From: a bacterium
Lineage (GTDB): Bacteria > Patescibacteriota > Microgenomatia > UBA1406 > GWC2-37-13
NCBI GenBank assembly: GCA_021825445.1
Contig: JAKAHA010000004.1
Coordinates: forward strand, 1 to 64,000
Direction: 5' to 3'
Length of the DNA stretch: 64,000 nt
Made by a program: the position numbers and the translations under genes. Under the pieces are notes generated by a model, which saw nothing but the letters and a program-made list of their open reading frames with translations, ran no database searches and was not told the origin of the DNA. Positions 52,170 to 59,826 of this stretch are shown here, piece after piece. Every line of letters begins with the position of its first letter. Within the stretch, counting starts at the first letter, position 1.

Positions 52170-53036
52170 CTATTTTACCACAGAAAGGTATCGAAGTATT
52201 CGCCTCATCATCCAATCCCAGATTGATGAAGGTAACAATTTCCTCAAAAAATATCCAACACCCGCCCCTTGACCTATAACGTATCTCAGTCGAGGATTTT
52301 TTGATTGAATAATTTTAAAAACTAAATCAGCAACCAACTGTGGATCTCTTTTTTTACTGATAATATTATTTTCTGCTCCCACATGCCGATTTCGAATATT
52401 TATGACATTTCTATACCAAGAGGGGATTAGTTCATCCTTTTTGATTTTTAGTCCAATTGAGTTTTTTGTAAAATTCGTGTCAAATCCACCTGGTTCAATT
52501 AAAGAGATTTTAATATTACTGTCAAACAATTCATATCTTAAAGCTTCTATAAAGACTTCGACAGCGTGTTTCGATGATGCATAGAGACCATAGGCTGGGG
52601 CTATGACAAGCCCCGCGATTGAAGAAATTGTTATAATTTTTGGTCTTAAACTTTTCTTTAAAAGCGGTAAAAAAGTATATATCATCCTGACAACGCCAAA
52701 AAAATTTGTTTCAAACTGATTTTTCACATCTTGTACAGTGTATTTTTCAACCGGACCAAGAATTCCAAATCCGGCGTTGTTGATAAGAATGTCAAGACCC
52801 CTATCTTTTATAGAATCAAAAACAGTGTTAATTTGACTTTGTTTGGTGACGTCCAGCTCATACCATTCAATCGGTAAATTTTCTCGTTTAGTTATCTCCT
52901 GAACTTCTAAGACTCCTTCCGACTTTAGATTTCTTGCAGTTGCGTAAATCTGATAGCCCTCGCGTGCTAATTTTAAAACAATTAGTTTTCCAAATCCAGA
53001 ACTACAACCGGTCACAAGAACTGATATTTTTTTCAT
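52170..53036 (-). CDS. Short-chain dehydrogenase/reductase
   Basis: A 288-residue classical SDR: VTGCSSGFGKLIVLKL, NNAG, ISSIAG and YASSKHAVEVF give the cofactor motif and the Ser-Tyr-Lys triad; a C-terminal helical extension is present. Its family often uses retinol, steroid or other lipophilic substrates. It overlaps the upstream flavoprotein gene by 4 bases; its TAG stop is in the same frame as the ABC-F coding region downstream. Confidence 0.88.
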   Translation of the reverse strand: MKKISVLVTGCSSGFGKLIVLKLAREGYQIYATARNLKSEGVLEVQEITKRENLPIEWYELDVTKQSQINTVFDSIKDRGLDILINNAGFGILGPVEKYTVQDVKNQFETNFFGVVRMIYTFLPLLKKSLRPKIITISSIAGLVIAPAYGLYASSKHAVEVFIEALRYELFDSNIKISLIEPGGFDTNFTKNSIGLKIKKDELIPSWYRNVINIRNRHVGAENNIISKKRDPQLVADLVFKIIQSKNPRLRYVIGQGAGVGYFLRKLLPSSIWDWMMRRILRYLSVVK

Positions 53037-54295
53037 AAAAAATTATGACGAATATTATAGATATCTTCGATGACCTTCTCAATCACAATATCTTCTGTTG
53101 CTTTAAAAATTTCTCGAGTAATAAACATGTATTCTTTTTTAGGTAAAATTTCCGCTAATTTTTTAAATCCAAATTTACTCACAATTGTTTTAACAAGAAT
53201 TCCAACTTCAGAAATGCTTAACCGTAAAAAAATCATATTTTTTATAATTTTATTAGGTAAAATTCCAAACATATCAAAAAAAATCTCAGCTTGTTCCGGT
53301 TTTGAATTAAGCAAAATCAAACCGATTATTGTTTGAATGTCTCGATTCATTTGTTCTAATTTATCGAATATATAATTCAGATTTGTTTCTTTGAGAGTAT
53401 TATTAACTAAATTATCAGATAGATGCTTGGAAATCCTTTTATAGTGCGAAATAATATTTGAAAATCCTGTACATGCAATTGGTGAACCCATAAGATCTGT
53501 ATCTCCAAAGAAAAAAATATTATCAACGGCATTTTTTTTGATTTCACCTATTGGTATCATTCCATAAACCTCCCTGATCATTTTTTTCCCTTTTAATTCT
53601 TCTTTTAGATAACAGTTCTTTATTTGACTTTCATGAATCTTTCTTAAAGTTTTTGGGTCAATGTTTTTATCTAAAAATTGAAATGTATATATTATTGTTT
53701 GGTTTGAATTAAACGGAAATGCCTCAAACCAACTTATTGGAAAATTTGAATCAATTACCCCTATAAGACAAATTTCTTTATTTTTTAAAGATACATCATA
53801 GATGCCACCATAAGTTGGGTTATAATAAATTTTTTCATAAATCTGATATTTCGTCGTTAACTTTGAATTTATTCCCGAACAATCAATAAGTAAACGGGTT
53901 GAAAAGACACCTTCGCTTGTTTTGATATTTACATTATTTTCTTTTGTTTCAATAATGCCTATAAAATTACAATTTTCTAAAATTTTAGACTTATTATCTT
54001 TAATAGTTTTTTCATAAAAATTTAGGATGGCAATGTCATCAACGGTCACACCTTTATCATAAAAATAATTTTTTTCTTTATCTAAAAATTTCAAAAATAA
54101 TTTATCGAAATGAGCTGTGATAAATTTTTCTAATCCCGCGTCTTTGATGATGGATTCTTCCGTCGTCCAAGTTTTGTGCTCTTTTTTTATCTGACCTTTT
54201 TCAATAACTAGAACATTATGTTTTTTTGAAAGCTCACTCCCAAGACTTAAACCGGCGAGTCCCGCACCAATAATAATCACGTCGTAACTTTTCAT
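53033..54295 (-). CDS. FAD-dependent oxidoreductase, lycopene-cyclase-like
   Basis: A 420-residue flavoprotein. VIIIGAGLAGLSLGSEL is the dinucleotide-binding motif; LLIDCSGINSK and FFGDTDLMGSPIACTGFSNI match the lycopene cyclase/geranylgeranyl reductase-like group. Carotenoid synthesis genes are absent nearby, so the substrate may be an isoprenoid lipid. It is coupled to the SDR gene by a 4-base overlap, so the two may act in sequence on one compound. A TATACT box lies about 12 bases before the ATG. Confidence 0.75.
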   Translation of the reverse strand: MKSYDVIIIGAGLAGLSLGSELSKKHNVLVIEKGQIKKEHKTWTTEESIIKDAGLEKFITAHFDKLFLKFLDKEKNYFYDKGVTVDDIAILNFYEKTIKDNKSKILENCNFIGIIETKENNVNIKTSEGVFSTRLLIDCSGINSKLTTKYQIYEKIYYNPTYGGIYDVSLKNKEICLIGVIDSNFPISWFEAFPFNSNQTIIYTFQFLDKNIDPKTLRKIHESQIKNCYLKEELKGKKMIREVYGMIPIGEIKKNAVDNIFFFGDTDLMGSPIACTGFSNIISHYKRISKHLSDNLVNNTLKETNLNYIFDKLEQMNRDIQTIIGLILLNSKPEQAEIFFDMFGILPNKIIKNMIFLRLSISEVGILVKTIVSKFGFKKLAEILPKKEYMFITREIFKATEDIVIEKVIEDIYNIRHNFL

Positions 54296-54322
54296 ACTTT
54301 ACAAATCAGTATAAAGGATAAC

Positions 54323-54892
54323 TTATGGAGTTGGGGTAGGAGTTGGAGTTGATGTTAAAGTAGGGGAAGCCGATGAGGCAGGAGTCGGACTTGCGGTTTC
54401 AAATATTTTTCCACCTGTCACAATCACAACGTCAAATTCGCTCGTCGAACCCAAGTTTGGTGAGACAACTGTGATTTTTTCAAAAGTTGATTTTAACGAG
54501 TCTTCAATATCTTTAATTATTTCATCATAATTTTCTTTTGCTGTGATTGAGGTCGTCAAATTATCAAATTTTTCTGCATTGCCTGTTTTAATGTTGTCTG
54601 AAACATATCCTGCACCAGTTAAAGCTTTGACAACCAATCCCGCTTGTCCTGGAGTACCCGTACCATTTTGGACTTGAATCTTGACGGTTTTTTTATCAAT
54701 TACCGGACGAGGAGTAGGGGATACTTCTTTCGTTTCGGTGACGACAGGCTTTTTCTCTTCATCTTTTTTTGATTTGTTTAAGATCAAAAAACTTCCAACA
54801 ATCGCAGTCAATAAAACCGCCACAACTACAACATTTGGTAGTATTTTATTTTTTTTTGGTTGAGTAGTGTATTGAAAAGTTGTTGGTTCCAT
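54323..54892 (-). CDS. Membrane-anchored LytR_C-domain protein
   Basis: A 189-residue protein: one N-terminal helix (about 21-41), a Pro/Lys linker, then a LytR_C domain with VKIQVQNGTGTPGQAGLVVKALTGAGY and FDVVIVTGG, and a tail rich in Thr-Pro and Ser-Pro (PTPTPTP). The domain is found C-terminal to LCP cell-wall ligases; here it stands alone without the catalytic LCP part. It probably acts in the cell wall zone. The low-complexity tail is typical of surface linkers. Confidence 0.8.
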   Translation of the reverse strand: MEPTTFQYTTQPKKNKILPNVVVVAVLLTAIVGSFLILNKSKKDEEKKPVVTETKEVSPTPRPVIDKKTVKIQVQNGTGTPGQAGLVVKALTGAGYVSDNIKTGNAEKFDNLTTSITAKENYDEIIKDIEDSLKSTFEKITVVSPNLGSTSEFDVVIVTGGKIFETASPTPASSASPTLTSTPTPTPTP

Positions 54893-54989
54893 TTGTTTAC
54901 AAGTTTATTATAATACTTAATAATCATTCGTCAACCCTAAAATAAATTTCCTCACCATTTATTCGTGATATAATTTGCTATCAAATATT

Positions 54990-55105
54990 GGAGAAGTCGC
55001 CTAGCTGGTTTATGGCGCAGACCTGGAAAGTCTGTATGGGTGAAAACTCATCGCGAGTTCGGCGCGTCATACGACACGCCGCCCTATCGAATAATAGGGC
55101 GAATC
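54990..55105 (+). pseudogene. Broken tRNA-Ser copy interrupted by two adjacent hairpins
   Basis: 54990-55060 matches the intact tRNA-Ser at 55380 from the first acceptor base through TTC of the T loop, with changes only in the variable-arm loop. Then 40 bases are inserted (55061-55100): GGCGCGTC-ATAC-GACACGCC and GCCCTAT-CGAATA-ATAGGGC, each 20 nt. The T-loop sequence resumes as GAATC (55101-55105) and then diverges, so the 3' acceptor strand is lost. A TATAAT box lies upstream, so a truncated RNA may still be made. Confidence 0.85.
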
Positions 55106-55115
55106 AAATTTTAAT

Positions 55116-55394
55116 ATGTACTACGTATATTTCTTGCTTCTTTCAAATAAACATTTTTATACTGGATTTACTTCAGATTTAAAAGTAAGATTTTTAGAAC
55201 ATCAATTAGGAAAAGTAAAATCTACAAAATCATTTATACCATTACGCTTAGTTGGTTATGAAAGCTATATTAAAAAATCTGACGCACTGCGCAGAGAAAA
55301 ATTTTTAAAAACCACGGAGGGAAAGCGGCTATTTAGACAGCAATATCGTGATATAATTCTAGAATCCAGTACTTGTAATGGAGAAGTCGCCTAG
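55116..55394 (+). CDS. GIY-YIG nuclease family protein ending inside tRNA-Ser
   Basis: A 92-residue GIY-YIG protein: YYVYFLLLSN and FYTGFT stand for the GIY and YIG strands, the catalytic Arg is in DLKVRFLEH and the metal-binding Glu in LRREKFLK. It lies between the broken and the intact tRNA-Ser. The last five residues (NGEVA region) and the stop are encoded by the first 15 bases of the intact tRNA gene, so its tail is a run-on and the tRNA promoter lies within its coding region. Confidence 0.85.
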   Translation: MYYVYFLLLSNKHFYTGFTSDLKVRFLEHQLGKVKSTKSFIPLRLVGYESYIKKSDALRREKFLKTTEGKRLFRQQYRDIILESSTCNGEVA

Positions 55395-55467
55395 CTGGTT
55401 TATGGCGCAGACCTGGAAAGTCTGTATGGGCGCAAGCTCATCGCGAGTTCGAATCTCGCCTTCTCCG
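55380..55467 (+). tRNA. tRNA-Ser (anticodon GGA)
   Basis: An 88-nt class II tRNA: acceptor GGAGAAG/CTTCTCC, D stem GCC/GGC, anticodon stem CAGAC/GTCTG with loop CTGGAAA (GGA), long variable arm TGGGC-GCAA-GCTCA, T arm GCGAG-TTCGAAT-CTCGC, discriminator G. No CCA is encoded. TATAAT about 30 bases upstream resembles that of the broken copy. Confidence 0.96.
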
Positions 55468-55468
55468 C

Positions 55469-55536
55469 CTTCGTCTCGACGAAGCCCCGATGAAATCGGG
55501 GCGAAGTCGGAATTCATTGCTAATATTCGTCGAGAC
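55469..55536. repeat. Adjacent hairpins immediately downstream of tRNA-Ser
   Basis: CTTCGTC-TC-GACGAAG (55469-55484) abuts GCCCCGAT-GAA-ATCGGGGC (55484-55502). GTCTCGACGAA at 55473-55483 recurs inverted at 55526-55536, so the whole block is a nested inverted repeat. The region up to 55600 has more GACGAAG-type arms. Confidence 0.8.
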
Positions 55537-55611
55537 TTCGGTGAGACACTGTCCGCTTTCAGATAGACGAAGCACGAAGTGTGAAGTCGCTTTTCTTGAT
55601 AATATTATATT

Positions 55612-55848
55612 ATGTTCTACGTTTACGTTCTTCTTTGTAAAGATGACAAAACCTATTTAGGATGTTGTGATAATCTCAAAGAAAGGATAATCAGGCATGA
55701 AAAGGGGAATGTCCCCGCAACCAAAGATAGATTACCAATAAAACTCATTTCCTACTTCGCATTTTCCAACAAATACACTGCTTTTAACTTTGAAAAATAT
55801 CTCAAATCCGGTTCAGGAAGAGCTTTCATGAAGAAACATTTATTTTGA
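55612..55848 (+). CDS. GIY-YIG nuclease family protein
   Basis: A 78-residue GIY-YIG protein: MFYVYVLLCK and TYLGCC strands, Arg in NLKERIIRHEKG, a PATKDRLP loop and the metal-binding Glu in FNFEKYLKSGSGRAF. It is a different sequence from the 55116 protein, so the two are not a simple duplication. It follows the tRNA-Ser and its hairpin block. Small free-standing members may act in DNA repair or as mobile nucleases. Confidence 0.87.
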   Translation: MFYVYVLLCKDDKTYLGCCDNLKERIIRHEKGNVPATKDRLPIKLISYFAFSNKYTAFNFEKYLKSGSGRAFMKKHLF

Positions 55849-55888
55849 CTATAAAATTTATGCTAATATTAATTGTCATATCAATAAT

Positions 55889-56401
55889 ATGAACCTAACT
55901 TTCTTCACCACATTAATACCAAATGAAACAGTACGATTTTATTTCTTCATGGTCTTATTTATTGTATTGATCGCAGTAGCCAGAAAGTTATTCATGAAAG
56001 AGGAAGAATACCCATACTACGAAAATCCACATTTCATGACGGAAAGCGAAAAACATTTTTTTAAAGTCCTCAAAAATGCTGTAGGAGATAAATATTTTAT
56101 CTGCTGTCAAGTAGGACTAATAAGTTTATTAAAAATTAATAAAACAGGTCGAGAATGGTGGAAACATAAAGGAAAACTTGGTCAAAAATCAGTTGATTTT
56201 GTTCTTTTAGGGTTAGGCGATATGAATAAAAAAATAGTAATAGAATTAGATGACTCATCACACCTACTACCCACAAGACAAAAAAGAGATGAATTTGTTG
56301 AAAAAGCTTTGAAAGTGGCAGGGATACCGTTAGTAAGAATAAAAAATCAATCGAGCTACAATGAAGTTGAAATAAAGAAAAAAATAATGGAAAAAACTTA
56401 A
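55889..56401 (+). CDS. Membrane-anchored DUF2726 protein, restriction-endonuclease-like fold
   Basis: A 170-residue protein with an N-terminal helix (about 15-34) and a DUF2726 domain: MTESEKHFFKVLKNAV, then SVDFVLLGLGDMNKKIVIELDDSSH, whose D and ExD pattern recalls PD-(D/E)XK nucleases, then PLVRIK. The family is common in mobile and variable regions. It lies in the accessory segment after the tRNA-Ser. Nuclease activity is not demonstrated for the family. Confidence 0.75.
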   Translation: MNLTFFTTLIPNETVRFYFFMVLFIVLIAVARKLFMKEEEYPYYENPHFMTESEKHFFKVLKNAVGDKYFICCQVGLISLLKINKTGREWWKHKGKLGQKSVDFVLLGLGDMNKKIVIELDDSSHLLPTRQKRDEFVEKALKVAGIPLVRIKNQSSYNEVEIKKKIMEKT

Positions 56402-56443
56402 TTCAAATTGATTCTTTATTTTAATTTCAGTAACATTCAATTA

Positions 56444-57355
56444 ATGGATAAGAAAGTTAACCTCATTTATAAACTGGAAGGAAGTTTGGTAAATAAAGGA
56501 ATCGATGTATTTGAACTATCACCCTTACTCCTGTCAATTGGTAAATTGATCCAAGAAAGTAACGATATTGTTCATCCAAATTCAGAAAGAATAAGCGTCA
56601 ACGTAAAGCCTTTTCAAAAAGGTTCATTTGTAATAGAGTTAGCATTATCTGCCTCTAACAACTTACAACAATTAATCCATTTTGTAAATCAAGATAATGT
56701 TAAACAAATAAAAGAATTGCTTGAATGGATTGGAATAATAGGAAGTGGTGCTGGCGTTATCGGAATATATAAATTTTTAAAAGGTCCACCCAAAAAGACA
56801 GAAGCAAAAGCAGACGAAGTAAAAATAACAGATCAGAATGATAATTCGATAACTGTTAATAAGAAAGCATTTTCTTTATTTCAAAATAATAGTATTCAAC
56901 AAGATATTTATAATATTTATGGAAATTTTTTAGGCAAAGATGGGGTTGATAGTGTAAAAAGCTATATTAAGGAAGAACAAAAGGAAACAGAAGTAAAAGT
57001 TATTAAAGATGAAGTCCCCTATTTTAACCCTGCTAATGCGTTGCTAGACGAAGTAAAAGATAATAAAAGAAATATAACTCAATGTTTTTTAAAGCCTAAA
57101 AGATTAAGTGTTGAAGGTGAGCCAGATAACTGGTCATTCAGGAAAGGTGGAGAAACCGTTATAACCGCTACAATCAAAGATCAAGATTTTTTAGATAAAA
57201 TTAAATCGGGAGAAATTAGACTATCCAAAGAAGACTTACTCGAAGTAAATCTGTTAGAGATACAAGAAGTTAATGGCGAAGAAATATATGCAAAATATGA
57301 GGTTTTAAAAATACTCAATTATAAACCTTCACCAATTCAACAAAAACTAATCTAA
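56444..57355 (+). CDS. Unrecognised protein of accessory segment
   Basis: About 303 residues from the ATG at 56444; a TTG at 56408 is an alternative. FELSPLLLSIGKLIQESN and RISVNVKPFQKGSFVIELALS form an N-terminal domain seen in uncharacterised island-borne proteins; a hydrophobic segment follows (about 98-118, IIGSGAGVIGIYKFLKG), then a charged linker and a C-terminal beta-rich part. It begins 43 bases after the DUF2726 gene. I cannot assign a function. Confidence 0.6.
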   Translation: MDKKVNLIYKLEGSLVNKGIDVFELSPLLLSIGKLIQESNDIVHPNSERISVNVKPFQKGSFVIELALSASNNLQQLIHFVNQDNVKQIKELLEWIGIIGSGAGVIGIYKFLKGPPKKTEAKADEVKITDQNDNSITVNKKAFSLFQNNSIQQDIYNIYGNFLGKDGVDSVKSYIKEEQKETEVKVIKDEVPYFNPANALLDEVKDNKRNITQCFLKPKRLSVEGEPDNWSFRKGGETVITATIKDQDFLDKIKSGEIRLSKEDLLEVNLLEIQEVNGEEIYAKYEVLKILNYKPSPIQQKLI

Positions 57356-57414
57356 AAAAATCATAATTTTTACTGCGTTATCCATAATGACCTTTGTTAT
57401 AACACTGCCAGCTG

Positions 57415-57420
57415 TATAAT
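57415..57420 (+). promoter_or_regulatory. -10 promoter element (TATAAT) for the 57427 gene
   Basis: TATAAT ends 6 bases before the ATG at 57427, a leaderless arrangement. Confidence 0.55.
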
Positions 57421-57426
57421 TAAGCT

Positions 57427-57831
57427 ATGGCTAACGATATTACCAAACTAAACACATTTTGTAAAAGATGGTGTTATCAACAAACTACTTACTTAAAATT
57501 TGTGTGGAAGAGTTTTAGTGCATTTTTATCTCACTTTCCACTAGGTTATGTAAACTTGATTTTACAATTGCTAATAACAATAGTTTCTTTTCCTGTTTTT
57601 CTAGGACAAGCCTTAGAATTCTGGATTGCATCAATGCTAATAATAAAACCAACAATGGAAGATGTTGGAAGTGTAACTGACGATACTAGTAGAAAATTAA
57701 TTGCTAAAGCACAAATCAGAGCAATAGATGATTATAAAGAAATTACAAAAACCATAATAACATTTGTTTTAGGAGTAGTAACAACAATATTAACTTTATA
57801 TTTTACTACTAGTTTCTTTAAAACTCGTTAA
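57427..57831 (+). CDS. Small membrane protein of unknown function
   Basis: A 134-residue protein with hydrophobic segments at about 44-75 (possibly two passes) and 107-128, joined by a charged stretch with KAQIRAIDDYKEITK. It has a Cys-rich start (CKRWCYQQ). I do not recognise a family. It has its own TATAAT box and is the last gene before a hairpin-rich gap. Confidence 0.6.
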   Translation: MANDITKLNTFCKRWCYQQTTYLKFVWKSFSAFLSHFPLGYVNLILQLLITIVSFPVFLGQALEFWIASMLIIKPTMEDVGSVTDDTSRKLIAKAQIRAIDDYKEITKTIITFVLGVVTTILTLYFTTSFFKTR

Positions 57832-57862
57832 AGTATAATTTGTCATTATATAAGTTCCAACA

Positions 57863-57909
57863 GCGTCTTTCGGTCACCGAAGTTTTAACGCAGGAGACCC
57901 ACGCTCTCC
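57863..57909. other. Twin hairpins in the gap before the DUF4395 gene
   Basis: GCGT, an inner TTCGG-TCA-CCGAA stem, then ACGC (57863-57891), directly followed by GGAGA-CCCACGC-TCTCC (57893-57909). The second resembles a T-arm and the ending CTCTCCGC weakly echoes the 3' end of tRNA-Ser. A TATAAT lies about 25 bases upstream. It could be a small RNA, a decayed tRNA end or another twin-hairpin repeat. Confidence 0.4.
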
Positions 57910-57951
57910 GCAAAATTTTATTTGTCTAAATTTTCTTTATTTGGTATTCTA

Positions 57952-58623
57952 ATGATTGAAATGAAAAAACTAATCAGATTTGGTGAAGACGTAAAAGGAT
58001 ACAATGTCCCTGTCTTAAACGAGCGGGAAATCCGGGCTGCAGCTGGAATCCTGTTTTTGGCAACATTTATTTCGTGGATGTTTATCCTGTTTAAAGAAAA
58101 CTTTATTCCAATAAAATATGTAATAACTCTTTTTTTCACGGATTTGATTATACGGGTTTTTATAAATCCTAGATTTTCTCCTTCATTGATAATTGGACGT
58201 TGGATTGTCCAAGATCAAACACCTGAATACGTTGGTGCTCCCCAAAAAAAATTTGCTTGGACAATCGGAGTAGTACTATCTGCCACCATGTTTTTTCATC
58301 TTATCATCTTGAATGCTACCAGTCCGATTGCGGGTATTTTTTGTATTATTTGTCTTGCGTTTCTATTCTTTGAATCAGCTTTTGGAATTTGTTTAGGATG
58401 TAAATTTTATCCTCTCTTTTTTAAAGATAAAACACAATACTGTCCAGGTGAACTCTGTGATGTAAAACAAAAACAAGATATTCAAAAAATATCTAAAGAA
58501 CAATTATTTATTTTGCTTGTGTTTATTATTTTTATCTGTCTTGTTGGTTATTTTTTTAACGCCAAATTTAGTATCAAACCTTACGATTTACTGGGAATTA
58601 ATAATGCTGAACAAAATAAGTAA
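57952..58623 (+). CDS. DUF4395 family membrane protein
   Basis: About 223 residues from the ATG at 57952 (ATG 57961 and TTG 57922 are alternatives). VLNEREIRAAAGILFLA, FINPRFSPSLIIGRWIV and the GICLGCKFYPLFF segment are DUF4395 features, the last with two Cys that may be redox-active or metal-binding; CPGELCD adds two more. Four to five helices. Some family members are linked to thiol/sulfur chemistry. Starts a plus-strand run of membrane proteins. Confidence 0.8.
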   Translation: MIEMKKLIRFGEDVKGYNVPVLNEREIRAAAGILFLATFISWMFILFKENFIPIKYVITLFFTDLIIRVFINPRFSPSLIIGRWIVQDQTPEYVGAPQKKFAWTIGVVLSATMFFHLIILNATSPIAGIFCIICLAFLFFESAFGICLGCKFYPLFFKDKTQYCPGELCDVKQKQDIQKISKEQLFILLVFIIFICLVGYFFNAKFSIKPYDLLGINNAEQNK

Positions 58624-58626
58624 AAA

Positions 58627-59307
58627 ATGAATATTTATAGAAGGACTGCTCTAATCGTTGGGATTCTATTCATCATTGGAACCCTTTCTGGTATATTAGC
58701 TGGTGTTGTCACCGCTTCGATCAGAGTAGATTTGACGTATCCACTCAACATATTCACAAATGAAACCCAATGGATTATTGGATCTTTCTTCGTCTTACTG
58801 ATGGGATTATCCCTCTCCATGATTCCAGTGCTCTTGTACCCAATCTTTAAAAAACACAATGAAGTTCTGGCTTTTGGATCAGTTCTATTTAGGGGAATAT
58901 TTGAGCAGGTAGGTGAGATACTCTATGTGATCAGTATACTCCTATTGTTGACCGTTAGTGAGATTTATGGAAAGACTGGAGCTGCAGATCAATCGCTGGG
59001 TTCTATGCTCATCGCTGCAGGACATTGGATCCAAAATATCAATGGAATCATTTTTAGTGTTGGGACACTGATGATGTTTATTCTGTTTTACCAAACCAAA
59101 CTAATTCCCAGGTGGCTATCAGGCTGGGGAATTGTTGGTGCAGTGCTATATCCCATTGCCTATATTATGAGTATGTTTAGCCCCCTACATTTGGCTCCAG
59201 ATATAGGCGTCGGAATAGGACTCCTGCTAATCCCAACTGCCATTCAAGAGATTGTGTTTGGAGTTTGGGTAATAGTTAAAGGGTTCAATCATGAAAAAAT
59301 ATATTAA
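58627..59307 (+). CDS. DUF4386 family membrane protein
   Basis: A 226-residue protein with six to seven helices. RRTALIVGILFIIGTLSGILAG at the N-terminus, LFRGIFEQVGEILYVI in the middle and RWLSGWGIVGAVLYPIAYI near the end match DUF4386. Base composition is slightly richer in G and C than its neighbours, which may mean recent transfer. Its end overlaps the next gene by 17 bases. Function unknown. Confidence 0.82.
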   Translation: MNIYRRTALIVGILFIIGTLSGILAGVVTASIRVDLTYPLNIFTNETQWIIGSFFVLLMGLSLSMIPVLLYPIFKKHNEVLAFGSVLFRGIFEQVGEILYVISILLLLTVSEIYGKTGAADQSLGSMLIAAGHWIQNINGIIFSVGTLMMFILFYQTKLIPRWLSGWGIVGAVLYPIAYIMSMFSPLHLAPDIGVGIGLLLIPTAIQEIVFGVWVIVKGFNHEKIY

Positions 59308-59788
59308 AAAAATATTTACAAACGGCTTTATTCTTTTAATTCCAATTTCTGTTTGGAATATTATTTTTAGTTCAAAATTACCACCTGCTTTTGATCTAAA
59401 AAATTTTAATAGTAATATTCCACCGCTTATTCTTATTGGCGAAAACTTATTCAGAACTATTATTTTTGTAATTCCTCTATTTATGAAAATTAATATTCAT
59501 AAAACAGCAGCAAAGAGGGGATTGGTTGTCTATATTGCAGGTAGTGTAATTTATTATCTATCGTGGTTAGTGCTTATGTATGCTCCAAATTCTATGTGGA
59601 GCAATAATATATTGGGGTTTGCCGCACCAGCATATACTCCAATTATCTGGCTTGCTGGTATAAGTCTTATGACTGATTCATATTACTTTAAAATAAAATA
59701 TAATAAGTGGCATTTTATCATCCCAAGCATTGCCTTCTCAATTTTTCATATAACACACACGATACTGATTTACATGAGAATATTTTGA
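59291..59788 (+). CDS. Unrecognised polytopic membrane protein
   Basis: A 165-residue protein with about five helices. FKIKYNKWHFIIPSIAFSIFHITHTI at the C-terminus is rich in His and aromatic residues. It overlaps the DUF4386 gene by 17 bases and so is probably co-translated with it. I do not recognise a family. Confidence 0.6.
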   Translation: MKKYIKKIFTNGFILLIPISVWNIIFSSKLPPAFDLKNFNSNIPPLILIGENLFRTIIFVIPLFMKINIHKTAAKRGLVVYIAGSVIYYLSWLVLMYAPNSMWSNNILGFAAPAYTPIIWLAGISLMTDSYYFKIKYNKWHFIIPSIAFSIFHITHTILIYMRIF

Positions 59789-59826
59789 TAATTGCTAAAA
59801 TAAATTTTATATAGTATATTATCTCT

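Noticed and set aside
54988-55182. 64-codon frame across the broken tRNA-Ser
   Set aside because: Its translation is tRNA sequence plus hairpins, repeated almost exactly at 55378-55566 across the intact tRNA; not a protein.
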